Source: Geodermatophilus arenarius (GTDB lineage Bacteria > Actinomycetota > Actinomycetes > Mycobacteriales > Geodermatophilaceae). From it: DNA of 64,000 nucleotides. The position numbers and the translations under genes were made by a program. Below, piece by piece: positions 41,366 through 50,800 of the stretch. The notes below the pieces were generated by a model. The model saw only the letters and a list, made by a program, of their open reading frames with translations. It was not told where the DNA came from and did not search any database. The first letter of the stretch is position 1. Each line of letters opens with the position of its first letter. The DNA lies in contig NZ_JBHSGR010000013.1 of assembly GCF_042654585.1 (NCBI RefSeq), forward strand, positions 1-64,000. Direction: 5' to 3'.

Positions 41366-42106
41366 TCAGCCCAGCAGCCGCTCCACGTCGGCCCACGAGT
41401 CCGCGACCGCGGCGACGCCGGCCTCCCGCAGCGCCTCGCCGCGGGCCGGCCGGTCGGCGTCCGGGACGAACTGCAGGATGCCGACGGTCGGGTACCCGGC
41501 CGCCACCGCCGACCGGGCCCCGTTCACCGAGTCCTCGACGGCGACCGCCTCCGCGGGGCCGGTGCCGAGCGTGGCGCCGGCGTACAGGTAGACCGCCGGG
41601 TCGGGCTTGCTGGTGGGCTCGGCCAGCGAGTCCTCCGCGCTGAACCGGCGGTCACCGGCGAACAGCGGGGCGAGGCCGGTCACCTCCAGGCAGGCGGCCA
41701 GCCGCGACGACGCGCTCGAGGTGACCGCCGCGAGCGCGAACCGGCGGGCCAGGCGCTCGAGCGGCCCGCGGACCGCGGGGTCGGGGCGCAGGACGGTGCG
41801 CAGGTGGGCGGTGACGACGTCCCTCTCCTCGGTCACCCACTCCTCGAGGTCCGCGCGGGTGAGCTCGCGCCCGTGGGCGGTGGCCAGCTCCGCGGCGGCC
41901 GCGCGGAAGTTCTTGCCGTTGGTCGTGCGCTGCAGCTCGTCGGGGGCGTAGGTGCGCCCGGCCCCCAGCCCGGCGAGGAACCGGTTGGTGACGTCGGCCG
42001 ACGCGGCGTACGCCGGCTCCTCGGAGGGGAACAGCGTGCCGTCGGCGTCGCAGAGCAGCGTGGTGACCGCGGCCGCGTCGAGGGCGAGGTGGCGCCCGGC
42101 CGTCAC
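41366..42106 (-). CDS. HAD-superfamily hydrolase
   Basis: A 246-residue phosphatase of the PGM-like HAD group. The nucleophile is in LLCDADGTLFPSE (DxDGTLF), motif II in AVTSSASSR, Lys in SKPDPAVYLYA and the acid pair in AVEDSVNGARSA. The group acts on sugar phosphates. The GTG overlaps the stop of the mannitol dehydrogenase gene by four bases (42103-42106), so both probably work on the same hexitol or hexose phosphate route. Confidence 0.83.
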   Translation of the reverse strand: MTAGRHLALDAAAVTTLLCDADGTLFPSEEPAYAASADVTNRFLAGLGAGRTYAPDELQRTTNGKNFRAAAAELATAHGRELTRADLEEWVTEERDVVTAHLRTVLRPDPAVRGPLERLARRFALAAVTSSASSRLAACLEVTGLAPLFAGDRRFSAEDSLAEPTSKPDPAVYLYAGATLGTGPAEAVAVEDSVNGARSAVAAGYPTVGILQFVPDADRPARGEALREAGVAAVADSWADVERLLG

Positions 42107-43608
42107 GCGCCACCGCCGTCGGCGAGGAACTCCTCGATGACCTCGCGCGGTCCCTGCCGGTCCAGCGCGGTCAGGGCCCGCTGCACGCACCCGGCGAAGC
42201 GCGGGTCCTGGCCGACGTGGTCGAAGACCGCCCGCTCCGACAGCAGCGGCCTCGCGTCGCCGCCCGCCTCCCGGGCGACCGGCACCAGGTCGGGCCGCGG
42301 GCCCTGGATCGGCACCTCCTCGCCGGCGTAGTCGGAGCCGCGGAGGAAGCGCAGCCAGCCGGCCACGGCCAGGCACAGCAGCCGGTGCGGCCGGCCGTCC
42401 TCCATCGCGGCCCGCACCGACGGCAGCAGGTAGTTGGGGATCTTGGACGAGCCCCGGCGGCCCAGCCGGGCCAGCTGGTCGGCCATCCGGGGGTTGGCCA
42501 GCCGGTCGAGCAGCGTGGCCTGGTACCCGTCCAGGTCGACGCCGGGGACCTCGGGCAGCCCGGGGGCGATCTCCTCGGCCATCAGCCGGGTGAGGAAGCC
42601 GCGGAAGACCGGGTCGGCCATGACGTCGGCGGTGGTCCGGTGGCCGGCGAGGTAGCCGAGGTAGGCGATGGCGCAGTGCCCGGCGTTGAGCAGCCGGGTC
42701 TTGACCGTCTCGTAGGGGGACACGTCGTCGACGAACCGGACGCCGACCCGCTCCAGCGGCGGCCGCCCGTTGCAGAACGCGTCCTCGACCACCCACTGGC
42801 GGAACGGCTCGGTGACCACCGGCCACCGGTCGTCGACGCCGGTCTCCCGCGCGACGGCGTCCCGGTCCTCGGGGGTCGTGCTCGGGGTGATCCGGTCGAC
42901 CATGCTGCTGGGGAAGGCGACGTTCGCGTCGATCCAGTCGGCCAGGTCCTCGTCGCGCAGCCGGGCGAAGGACACCACCGCGGAGCGGGCCGCCGCACCG
43001 TTGGACTGCATGTTGTCGCAGGACAGCACCGTGAACGGCGCCGTCCCCGCCTCCCGCCGCCGGCGCAGCGCCTCGACCAGGTAGCCGAAGACGGTCTCGG
43101 GTGTGCCGGGGTCCTCGAGGTCGTGGGCGACGTGCGGGTCGTCGGCGTCGAACTCCCCGGTGTGCGCGTCGACGCGGTAGCCGGTCCCGGTGATCGTCAG
43201 CGTGACCACCCGGGTGCCGCCGTCGGTCAGCGCCGCGAGCACCGCCTCCGGGTCGTCCGGGCCGTAGAGGTACCGGGTCAGCGCGCCGACGACGGTGGCG
43301 CGGTCCCCGTCGACGGAGCGCTCGACCACGGTCCACAGCCGGTCCTGGCCGGCGAGGACCTCGCCGATCTCGCGGCTGTGCAGGCCGACGCCGACCACGC
43401 CCCAGCCGGTCTCGCCCAGGCGGGCCAGCTCGTCGAGGTAGACGGCCTGGTGGGCGCGGTGGAAGCCCCCGACGCCGACGTGCACGATCCCGGGGCGCAG
43501 CGCGGCGCGGTCGTAGTCCGGGACGGAGACGTCGGGCGGGAGGTCGCGGAGGGTGCGGTCCGACAGGGGGACGGCGGGTGCCGTCGCCCGGGTCCGGGCA
43601 GGCGTCAT
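42103..43608 (-). CDS. Mannitol dehydrogenase family protein
   Basis: A 501-residue polyol dehydrogenase of the long-chain MDH family, oxidising mannitol or fructuronate-type substrates with NAD. Landmarks are the N-terminal GIVHVGVGGFHRAHQAVYLD, LSCDNMQSNG, RITPSTTPEDRD and the catalytic Lys region YETVKTRLLNAGHCAIAYLG. The ATG at 43606-43608 was chosen over the adjacent GTG. It leads a two-gene operon with the HAD hydrolase. Confidence 0.9.
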   Translation of the reverse strand: MTPARTRATAPAVPLSDRTLRDLPPDVSVPDYDRAALRPGIVHVGVGGFHRAHQAVYLDELARLGETGWGVVGVGLHSREIGEVLAGQDRLWTVVERSVDGDRATVVGALTRYLYGPDDPEAVLAALTDGGTRVVTLTITGTGYRVDAHTGEFDADDPHVAHDLEDPGTPETVFGYLVEALRRRREAGTAPFTVLSCDNMQSNGAAARSAVVSFARLRDEDLADWIDANVAFPSSMVDRITPSTTPEDRDAVARETGVDDRWPVVTEPFRQWVVEDAFCNGRPPLERVGVRFVDDVSPYETVKTRLLNAGHCAIAYLGYLAGHRTTADVMADPVFRGFLTRLMAEEIAPGLPEVPGVDLDGYQATLLDRLANPRMADQLARLGRRGSSKIPNYLLPSVRAAMEDGRPHRLLCLAVAGWLRFLRGSDYAGEEVPIQGPRPDLVPVAREAGGDARPLLSERAVFDHVGQDPRFAGCVQRALTALDRQGPREVIEEFLADGGGA

Positions 43609-43786
43609 CACGGGCTCTCGGGAGGAGGGACGGCGAGGAGTGGCTGCTCACCCGCACCGGCCCCGGACCCATGCCCACCGGCTCGCCGTCCCAATCCGGA
43701 ACGGCCCGGTGTGGTTCGTCCCCTGCGTCCGGGTACGGGGTCGGCGCCCCGAGCCGAGGGGCGTCCCACCTCCCTCCGGAGGACCC

Positions 43787-45040
43787 GTGCCCGTCCTGAC
43801 CTCCCTCCGCCCCGCCGGCCCGCCTCCGCGCCACGTGCGGACCGCCGTGCCCGCGGTCGGCGCCCGGGTCCACTCCCGCACCTGGCGCTCCGGTGCGGGC
43901 GGCGAGCGGGTGCCGGTCGTGCTGCTGCACGGGCTGGGTCTGTCCAGCCGGTACCTGGTCCCGCTGGGACGGCGTCTGGCCGCCCTCGGGCACGACGTCC
44001 TCGCGCCCGACCTCCCCGGGTTCGGCCGCTCGCCGCGGGACCCGCACCTGCGCTGGCCCGGCGGCCCCGACGTCGCCACGCAGACCGGCCACCTGCTGGC
44101 CTGGCTCGACGCCTGCGGGATCCGCCGGGCGAGCTTCTTCGGCAACTCGATCGGCGCGCAGGTCGGTGTCGAGCTCGCCGCCCGCCACCCCGAGCGGGTG
44201 GAGCGGCTGGTGCTGTCCGGCTCGACGCCGGACCCCCGCTACCGCCGGCCCTGGCGGCAGTACCCGCAGGTGCTGCGCAACCAGGTCTTCGAGGTCCCCA
44301 CGCTGCAGCCGGTGATGCAGGTCGAGTACCTGTCCACCGGCGTGGCCCGGATGGTGCAGCAGCTCGTCCGCAGCGCCGACGACCCGATCGAGCAGCGGCT
44401 GCCCGACGTCGCCGCGCCGACCCTGGTGGTGCGCGGCCGGCACGACCGGACGCTGGGCCAGGAGTGGGCCGAGGAGGTCACCCGGCTGCTGCCCGACGGC
44501 CGGCTGGTCGTGATCGAGGGCGCCGCGCACAACGCCCACTGGTCGGCGCCGGACGTGACCGCCCGGCTGGTGGACGTCTTCCTCTCCGGCGAGCTGGACC
44601 GCCGCGAGCCCATCGACGACGACGTCGTGCTGCCCCGGTCACGGCCCGGTGACCCGCTGGCCCCGGTCCGGCCGCTGCCGCCGACGGTGCACGCCGTCCT
44701 CGACGTGGTGAGCACGCTGGCACTGCTCACCGTGCCGTGGACCCGGCCGTGGGGGCCGCGGACCCGCCTGCTGCTGGCCGCCTCCGGCGCGGCGGGGCTG
44801 GCCGACACGCTGCTCACGGACCACCCCGCCGGGCTGCTGCGCGTGCTGCCGCTGCCGGTCCACCTCAACCTGGAGGCGGCGGCCGGCTGGCAGCTGCTGG
44901 TCGCGGCCGCGACCTGGCTGCGGGGCGAGCCGGTGGCTGGGCGGTGGGCGGCCGCCGCCCAGGGCACCTACGAGCTCCTGCGCGCGGCGACGGCGCAGGC
45001 ACCGGCCGGCCCGGCGCGGCTGGTCCCGGTCGGGCGCTGA
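43787..45040 (+). CDS. Alpha/beta hydrolase with C-terminal membrane domain
   Basis: A 417-residue fusion. Residues 40-275 are an alpha/beta hydrolase: VVLLHGLGLSSRYLVPLGRR, nucleophile elbow FFGNSIGAQ with Ser121, acid in VVRGRHDRTLG, and catalytic His in IEGAAHNAHWS. Residues 300-400 form two to four hydrophobic helices (LDVVSTLALLTVPW, LLAASGAAGLADTLL, AGWQLLVAAATWL), resembling an SPW-repeat membrane module. The hydrolase would thus be held at the membrane. The GTG at 43787 follows CCGGAGGACCC. Confidence 0.8.
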   Translation: MPVLTSLRPAGPPPRHVRTAVPAVGARVHSRTWRSGAGGERVPVVLLHGLGLSSRYLVPLGRRLAALGHDVLAPDLPGFGRSPRDPHLRWPGGPDVATQTGHLLAWLDACGIRRASFFGNSIGAQVGVELAARHPERVERLVLSGSTPDPRYRRPWRQYPQVLRNQVFEVPTLQPVMQVEYLSTGVARMVQQLVRSADDPIEQRLPDVAAPTLVVRGRHDRTLGQEWAEEVTRLLPDGRLVVIEGAAHNAHWSAPDVTARLVDVFLSGELDRREPIDDDVVLPRSRPGDPLAPVRPLPPTVHAVLDVVSTLALLTVPWTRPWGPRTRLLLAASGAAGLADTLLTDHPAGLLRVLPLPVHLNLEAAAGWQLLVAAATWLRGEPVAGRWAAAAQGTYELLRAATAQAPAGPARLVPVGR

Positions 45041-45087
45041 CCGGGACCCGGTCGTTCCGGGTCGGTTTCGTCCGCGACAGGAGGGGC

Positions 45088-45126
45088 ATGGTGGGGCGGC
45101 ACGGCCGGGTGCAGCACGCCGCCTGA
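45088..45126 (+). CDS. Possible leader peptide (12 residues)
   Basis: ATG at 45088 follows a strong AGGAGGGG site by two bases and reads MVGRHGRVQHAA, then stops 34 bases before the NAGGN-synthetase-like gene. The ribosome-binding site is much better than that of the downstream gene. It may be an upstream regulatory ORF; no attenuator-like stem is obvious. Confidence 0.35.
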   Translation: MVGRHGRVQHAA

Positions 45127-45159
45127 CGAGCCGGGCACGACCCCGGGTGGCGACCCATC

Positions 45160-46719
45160 GTGAGCACCAGTACGTCGCGGCGGCGGCCGTTGACGGCCGT
45201 CCCGACGATCACCGGCATCCCGTGGCAGCCGCCGTCGGAGCACCAGCTGCGCGGCATGGACGCCGACGCCACCCTCGACCTCGGCTGGGGACGGCTGCTG
45301 TTCGGCCAGACGTTCGCCGACACGCAGCGGCTGGCCGACACCCTCCGGGACGAGGCCGACGGCCGCCGCGACATCTGCGTCTACCCCCGCGACCCGCAGG
45401 TCCTGCTCGGGCTGGCGCCCGGCGAGCTGTTCCTCGACCCCTCGCTGACCCTCCGGCTGGACCTGTACCGGTACCGGCCGCGCCGTGAGCTGGTCCCGCA
45501 CGTCTTCGTGCGCACGGTGACCTGCCCGGACGACGTCGCCGAGATGGAGCGCATCGTCCGGCTGGCCGGCATGGTCCCCGGGGACCCGGCCACCGTCTGG
45601 CACGACCACTCCACCCGCACGGTGCGCTACCTCGTGGCGGAGGACCGGCGCACCGGGCGGGTCGTCGGCACGGTCACCGGGGTCGACCACGTCCGGGCGT
45701 TCGGGGACCCCGAGGGCGGCAGCAGCCTGTGGTGCCTGGCCGCGGACCCGGAGGAGGCCCCGCCGGGCACCGGGGAGGCGCTGGTCCGGGTGCTCGCCGA
45801 GCGCTACCTCGCCCGGGGCCGCGCCTACCTCGACCTCTCGGTGCTGCACGACAACACGCCCGCCATCGCCCTCTACCGCAAGCTGGGTTTCCGCCGGGTG
45901 CCCGCGCTGGTGGTCAAGCGCCGCAACGCGGTCAACGCGCCGCTGTTCGTCCCCACCCCGGCCGGGCTCGACCGGCTCGCGCCCTGCGCGCGGCTGCTCG
46001 CCGACGAGGCGCTGCGCCGCGGGGTGCGGGTCGAGGTCACCGACGCCGACCAGGGCGAGCTGCGCCACACCCTCGGCGCCCGCAGCGCGCTCACCTGCGG
46101 GTCGATGCCCGAGCTCACCTCGGCCGTGGCCCTGAGCCGCTGCGCGGACCCGCGGGTGACCCGCCGGGTCGCCGCCCGCGCCGGGGTCCGCGTGGCTGCC
46201 GACGCCGTGCCGGCGGGGGAGGAGCTGCGGGTCGTCGTCGTCGACTCCGCGGTCGTCGCCGCGGGGGTGCGCCGGCCCGCCACGGTCGTCGGCGACGGGG
46301 TCTCCGACGTCGCGGCGCTGGTCCGCCGGGCCGGCCGGCGCCGGGAGCGGGCCACCGGCGGGCGGTCCCGCATCCCGCTCGACGAGGGGACGGCCGCCGC
46401 CGTCGCCGAGGCCGGCTGGGCGATGGACGACGTCCCGCCGGCCGGCGAGCGCATCCCCGTCCGGCCGGGCGCCGACGACGGCGGCACCGTCGAGGACGTC
46501 ACCGACCGGCTGCACCCGGAGGTCGCCGCGGCCGCCGTCCGCGCGAGCCGGGCCCTCGGGCTGCCCGTCGCGGGCCTGGACCTCCGCGTCCCCGACGCCG
46601 GAGCACCGGGGTACGTCCTCGTGGGCGCCACCCCGCGGCCGGACCTCGCCGACCACCTCCCGCGACCGGTCGCCGCCCGCGTCCTCGACCTGCTCTTCCC
46701 CGAGACCCGCAGCCGCTGA
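45160..46719 (+). CDS. N-acetylglutaminylglutamine synthetase-like protein, collapsed ATP-grasp
   Basis: A 519-residue homologue of the osmoprotectant enzyme that acetylates and joins two glutamines. The N-terminus (PWQPPSEHQLRGMDADATLD, LGWGRLLFGQTFADT) and the GNAT domain (about 110-265, with YLDLSVLHDNTPAIALYRKL) are intact. The ATP-grasp half is not: around residues 346-352 (RVAADAVPAGEELRVVV) the central ATP-binding subdomain with its Lys and Gly-rich loop is missing, and the metal-binding E-x-N near the end reads VGATPRPD. The partner amidotransferase is absent. It may keep only acetyltransferase activity. Confidence 0.75.
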   Translation: MSTSTSRRRPLTAVPTITGIPWQPPSEHQLRGMDADATLDLGWGRLLFGQTFADTQRLADTLRDEADGRRDICVYPRDPQVLLGLAPGELFLDPSLTLRLDLYRYRPRRELVPHVFVRTVTCPDDVAEMERIVRLAGMVPGDPATVWHDHSTRTVRYLVAEDRRTGRVVGTVTGVDHVRAFGDPEGGSSLWCLAADPEEAPPGTGEALVRVLAERYLARGRAYLDLSVLHDNTPAIALYRKLGFRRVPALVVKRRNAVNAPLFVPTPAGLDRLAPCARLLADEALRRGVRVEVTDADQGELRHTLGARSALTCGSMPELTSAVALSRCADPRVTRRVAARAGVRVAADAVPAGEELRVVVVDSAVVAAGVRRPATVVGDGVSDVAALVRRAGRRRERATGGRSRIPLDEGTAAAVAEAGWAMDDVPPAGERIPVRPGADDGGTVEDVTDRLHPEVAAAAVRASRALGLPVAGLDLRVPDAGAPGYVLVGATPRPDLADHLPRPVAARVLDLLFPETRSR

Positions 46720-46781
46720 CCCCCTCGGTCCCCGACCGGGGCCGGATCGGCACCGCACGCCCCGACGACCCGAGGACACAC

Positions 46782-47864
46782 GTGAAGATCGTCTACCGCA
46801 GCTTCGACGGCCGGTACTCCGACAACCCCCGCGCGCTGCACGAGGCGCTGCTCGCCCGCGGCGACGACGTCGAGCACGTCTGGATGCGCGCCGAGGCGCA
46901 CGCCGACGAGTTCCCGGCGGACGCCGCGACCGTCCCGGTCGAGGGGGACGAGGCGGTCGCGGCGCTGGAGTCGGCGGACCTGGTCGTGTCGAACACCCAC
47001 CTGTCCGTGGACTGGGACAAGCGGCCGGGAGCGACCTACCTGCAGACCTGGCACGGCACGCCGCTGAAGGCGGTGCACCGCGACGTCACCTTCGACCCGG
47101 AGGTCCCCGCGGTGATCGACCGGGACATCGCCCGGTGGGACCTGCTGCTGGCGCAGAACCCCGACGGCAGCACGCTGCTGCCGCGGGTCTTCGGCTACCA
47201 CGGGCCGGTGCACGAGACCGGCTACCCGCGCAACGACGTGCTCTCCCGGCCGGACCCCGCGCGGGCCCGCGAGCTGGTCCGCGCCGAACTCGGCGTCCCC
47301 GCCGACCGCACCGTCGTGCTGTACGCCCCGACGTGGCGCGACGACGAGCTGGCCGACGAGGAGGGCCCCTCCCACCGCCTGCGCCTGGACCTGCGGCGCT
47401 TCGCCGACCGGTTCGGGTCCGACCACGTCCTGCTGGTGCGGCTGCACTACCAGGTCACGGACGCGCTGGACGGCGTCGACGTGCCGCACGTGGTCGACGT
47501 GTCCGACCACCCCGACATCCGGGACCTGCTGCTGGCGGCGGACGTGCTGGTCACCGACTACGCGTCCCTGCAGTTCGACTTCGCCGTCACGGGCAAGCCG
47601 ATCCTCTACTACACCTACGACCTCGACCACTACCGCGGCGACCTGCGGCACTTCTACCTCGACCTCGAGGAACTCGCCCCCGGCCCGCTGCTGGGCACCG
47701 TCGACGAGGTGCTCGACGCGCTCGGCGACCTCGACGCGCTGGCCGAGCGCCACCGCGCGCGCTACGACCGGTTCAGGGAGCGGTTCTGCTCGCGCGAGGA
47801 CGGCCACGCCACGGAGCGCGTGCTGGACCTGGTGTTCCCCGCACCGGCGGTCGCGGCCGGGTGA
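46782..47864 (+). CDS. CDP-glycerol glycerophosphotransferase (TagB/TagF-like)
   Basis: Transfers glycerol phosphate from CDP-glycerol to a polymer or lipid-linked acceptor, as in teichoic acid synthesis. The 360-residue product has the family core: LQTWHGTPLKAVHRDV, RNDVLSRPD, VVLYAPTWRDDELAD, RLHYQ and VLVTDYASLQFDFAVTGKPI. It is a single-domain version without an added glycosyltransferase. No tagD or export genes adjoin it. It starts with GTG 62 bases after the degenerate NAGGN gene and faces the SpoIIE phosphatase. Confidence 0.88.
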   Translation: MKIVYRSFDGRYSDNPRALHEALLARGDDVEHVWMRAEAHADEFPADAATVPVEGDEAVAALESADLVVSNTHLSVDWDKRPGATYLQTWHGTPLKAVHRDVTFDPEVPAVIDRDIARWDLLLAQNPDGSTLLPRVFGYHGPVHETGYPRNDVLSRPDPARARELVRAELGVPADRTVVLYAPTWRDDELADEEGPSHRLRLDLRRFADRFGSDHVLLVRLHYQVTDALDGVDVPHVVDVSDHPDIRDLLLAADVLVTDYASLQFDFAVTGKPILYYTYDLDHYRGDLRHFYLDLEELAPGPLLGTVDEVLDALGDLDALAERHRARYDRFRERFCSREDGHATERVLDLVFPAPAVAAG

Positions 47865-47882
47865 GCCGGCGCGTCGGCGACG

Positions 47883-50800
47883 TCAGGAGGCGGCGCTCCC
47901 GTCCCCGCCGGCCAGGACGCCGGTGAGCCCGGTGAGGTCGAGCAGCCGCCGGGCCGACCCGCCGGGCGGCAGCACGACCTCGAGGTGGCCGCCCGCCGTC
48001 CGGACGGCCTCGAGCAGCAGGCCGGCGCCGACGCTCGCCACGAAGCCCAGCCGGGTGAGGTCCAGCAGGAGCGGCCGGTCGTCGGCGACCTCGGCGAGCA
48101 GCGCCGCCCGGACCTCCGTGACGCCGGCGAGGTCCAGGTCGCCGGCCAGCTCCAGCCGGCGGCCGTACGGCTCGTCCCCGGCCCGCAGGACCACGGGGGC
48201 GCCCGCCACCGCGGCGGACCCCGGGGCCGGCGGCGGCACCGGGCCCGGTGCCGCCAGCCGGAACCGCAGAGCGGTGCCGCCCGGGCCGGGGAGGACGTCG
48301 ACACCGCCGGCGAGCGCCGCGATCATGTCCAGCCCGCGGCCGCGGAAGCCCCGGTCGGCGGCCGCCGGCTGCCAGGTGCCGCCGTCGGTGACGGTGGCCG
48401 CCACCCCGCCGTCGGGGTCGGCGACGAGCTCGACCAGCACGCGGCCCGGCTCGGTCGCGTCGCGGTAGGCGTGCTCGACGGCGTTGGCCGCGGCCTCCCC
48501 GACCGCCAGCTGCAGGTCCTCGGTGGTGTCGGGGGACAGGGCGGCCTCGCGCGCCCACCGGGACACCTCCCGCCGCAGCCGCGCCAGCTGCAGGGGTTCG
48601 GCGGGCAGCTCGAGGCGCAGGGAGGCGGGGTGCACCCGGGCGGCGAGCACGGCGACGTCGTCGTCGGCGCCGTGGCCGCCGCCGAGCAGGTCGGTGAGGA
48701 CGCCGTCGACCAGCGCCGGCAACGGCGCCGTCGCCCGGGCCCCGGCCGCCGCCGCCAGCCGCGCGAGGCCCTCGTCGAGCAGGCTGCCGCGCCGCTCGAC
48801 CAGCCCGTCGGTGTAGAGCAGGAGGGTGGCGCCGGCGGGCAGGACGCTGACCGTCTCCGGGCGCCGGCCGGTGCCGGCCACGCCGAGCGCCGGGCCGTGC
48901 CCGCCGTCGAGCAGCACGGCCGACCCGTCGGGGGCGACCAGCAGCGGCGGGGGGTGGCCGGCGGTGCTGGCGGTCAGCCGGCCGGTGGCTGGGTCGAGGA
49001 CCAGGCAGGCGACGGTGGCCAGCGCGGCGCCGTCGATCCGCCCGGCGAAGCCGTCGAGGAGCTCCAGCGCCCGCGCCGGCCCCTCCCCGGTGAGCAGCAC
49101 GCCGGACAGCGCGCTGGACAGCCGGCCCATCACCGCCGCCGCCGAGGCACCGTGGCCGACCACGTCGCCGACGACCAGCGCCGTCCGGCCGCCGGGCACG
49201 GGCACCACCTCGTGCCAGTCGCCGCCGGCGGACGTGCCCGTCACCGCGGGGAGGTAGCGGGCGGTCACGCCCAGCCGGTCGGAGGTGGGCAGGCGGGCGG
49301 GCAGCAGGCTGCGCTGGAGGGTGTCGGCCACCTCCCGGCGCACGTCGGCCAGCGCGGCCCGCTCCAGCGCCCCGGCGACCTGTCCGGCGACGGTGAGCAG
49401 GAACGCGCGCTCGGCGGCGTCGAAGGCCCGCGGCCGGTCGAAGACCACCGCAACCGCGCCGACCAGGCGGGGACCGGCCAGCAGCGGCAGCGACGCCGTC
49501 GCCTGGGTCTCCGGCCGCAGGAACGGCGCCATCTCCGGGTAGCCGGACACCAGGGCCTCGCGGTCGGGCAGCCACACCGGGCGGCGGGTGCGGGCGGCCT
49601 CGGCCAGCGGGGCCGGCGCGGACAGCCGGATGGTGCTGAACCCGGCGGTCCACCCGGGGGAGTCGCCGTGGACGTCGACGGTGTGCAGCAGGCCGTCCTC
49701 GCCGAGGGCGCACACCGCGACCACCGCCGCGCCCAGCGACTCGTGCAGGCGCGCGGTGAGCTCGGCACCGGCCTCCGCGGCGGTGCCGGCGGCGGCCAGG
49801 GCCACGGCGAGGTCGTGCAGCTGGCGCTGCCGCTCGGCCAGCCGCTCGGCGGCCACCGTCGTCGCGACCAGCCGGCCGAGGTCGCCGGCGAGCGCCCGGT
49901 CCGCGTCGTCGAAGCGGCGGCCGGGGTCCGCGACGGCCAGGGACAGCAGCCCGACCCGCTCCCCGCCGGTCACCAGCGGCACCACCAGGCGGGGGCCGAC
50001 CGGCAGCGGGTCGGCGGGCAGCCGGAGCGGCGAGCGCCCGGTGGCCTCGTCCCGCAGCGCCTCGGTCACCGTGCCGACGACGAACGGCTGCCCGGCCTCC
50101 ACGGACGGGCGCAGCTCCTCGGGCACGACGAGCAGCGGCACGCCCGTGAGTCCCCGCGCCGCGTCGGCGGGGGCGGCGGCGACGACGCTGTGGCGGTCGT
50201 CGTCGCCGCGCAGCCAGACCAGGGCCCGGTCGGCCAGCTCCTCGACGGCGAGGGCGGCCACCGCGGCCAGCCGGTCCTCCACCGCCCCCGGGGCGGCCAG
50301 CGCCTGGCCGGCGGCCGCCAGCAGCCCCGCGGCCCGCTCCCGGCGCCGGGCCTCGGTGACGTCGAACAGGACCGCGTGCAGCGTGCGGGCGGTGCCGTCC
50401 TCGTCCCGGGCGACGTGGCCGAGGTGCTGCAGCCACACCCACCGGCCGTCGGCGGTGCACACCCGGTAGGTCAGCGTGAAGTCCACCGCGCCCGCGTCGA
50501 CCTCGCGGCGCACCCGGTCCAGCACCGCGTCGTGGTCGTCGGGGTGCAGGATCCGCGACCACAGCCCCTCGTCGGCCAGCCACCGCGAGGCCGGGTAGCC
50601 GAGCAGCTCCTCGGCCCGCTCGTTGACGAAGGTCAGCCGCAGCGTGGCCGGGTCGCGCTCCCACACGACCGCGTTGAGGCCGGCGACGGTCGCCTGCAGC
50701 CGGGCCACGCTCGCCTCCGCGGCCCGCCGGGCGATCTGCTCCGCGATCCGGCGGGCGGCCTGCGCGGCCAGGGCGGTCTCGGTGGCGCGCCGCTCGGTGA

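Noticed and set aside
38864..42331. A 1155-codon plus-strand frame across the symporter, DHFR-like and CPBP genes
   Set aside because: It crosses three genes with intact motifs in another frame and itself has only Arg/Pro/Gly-rich sequence.
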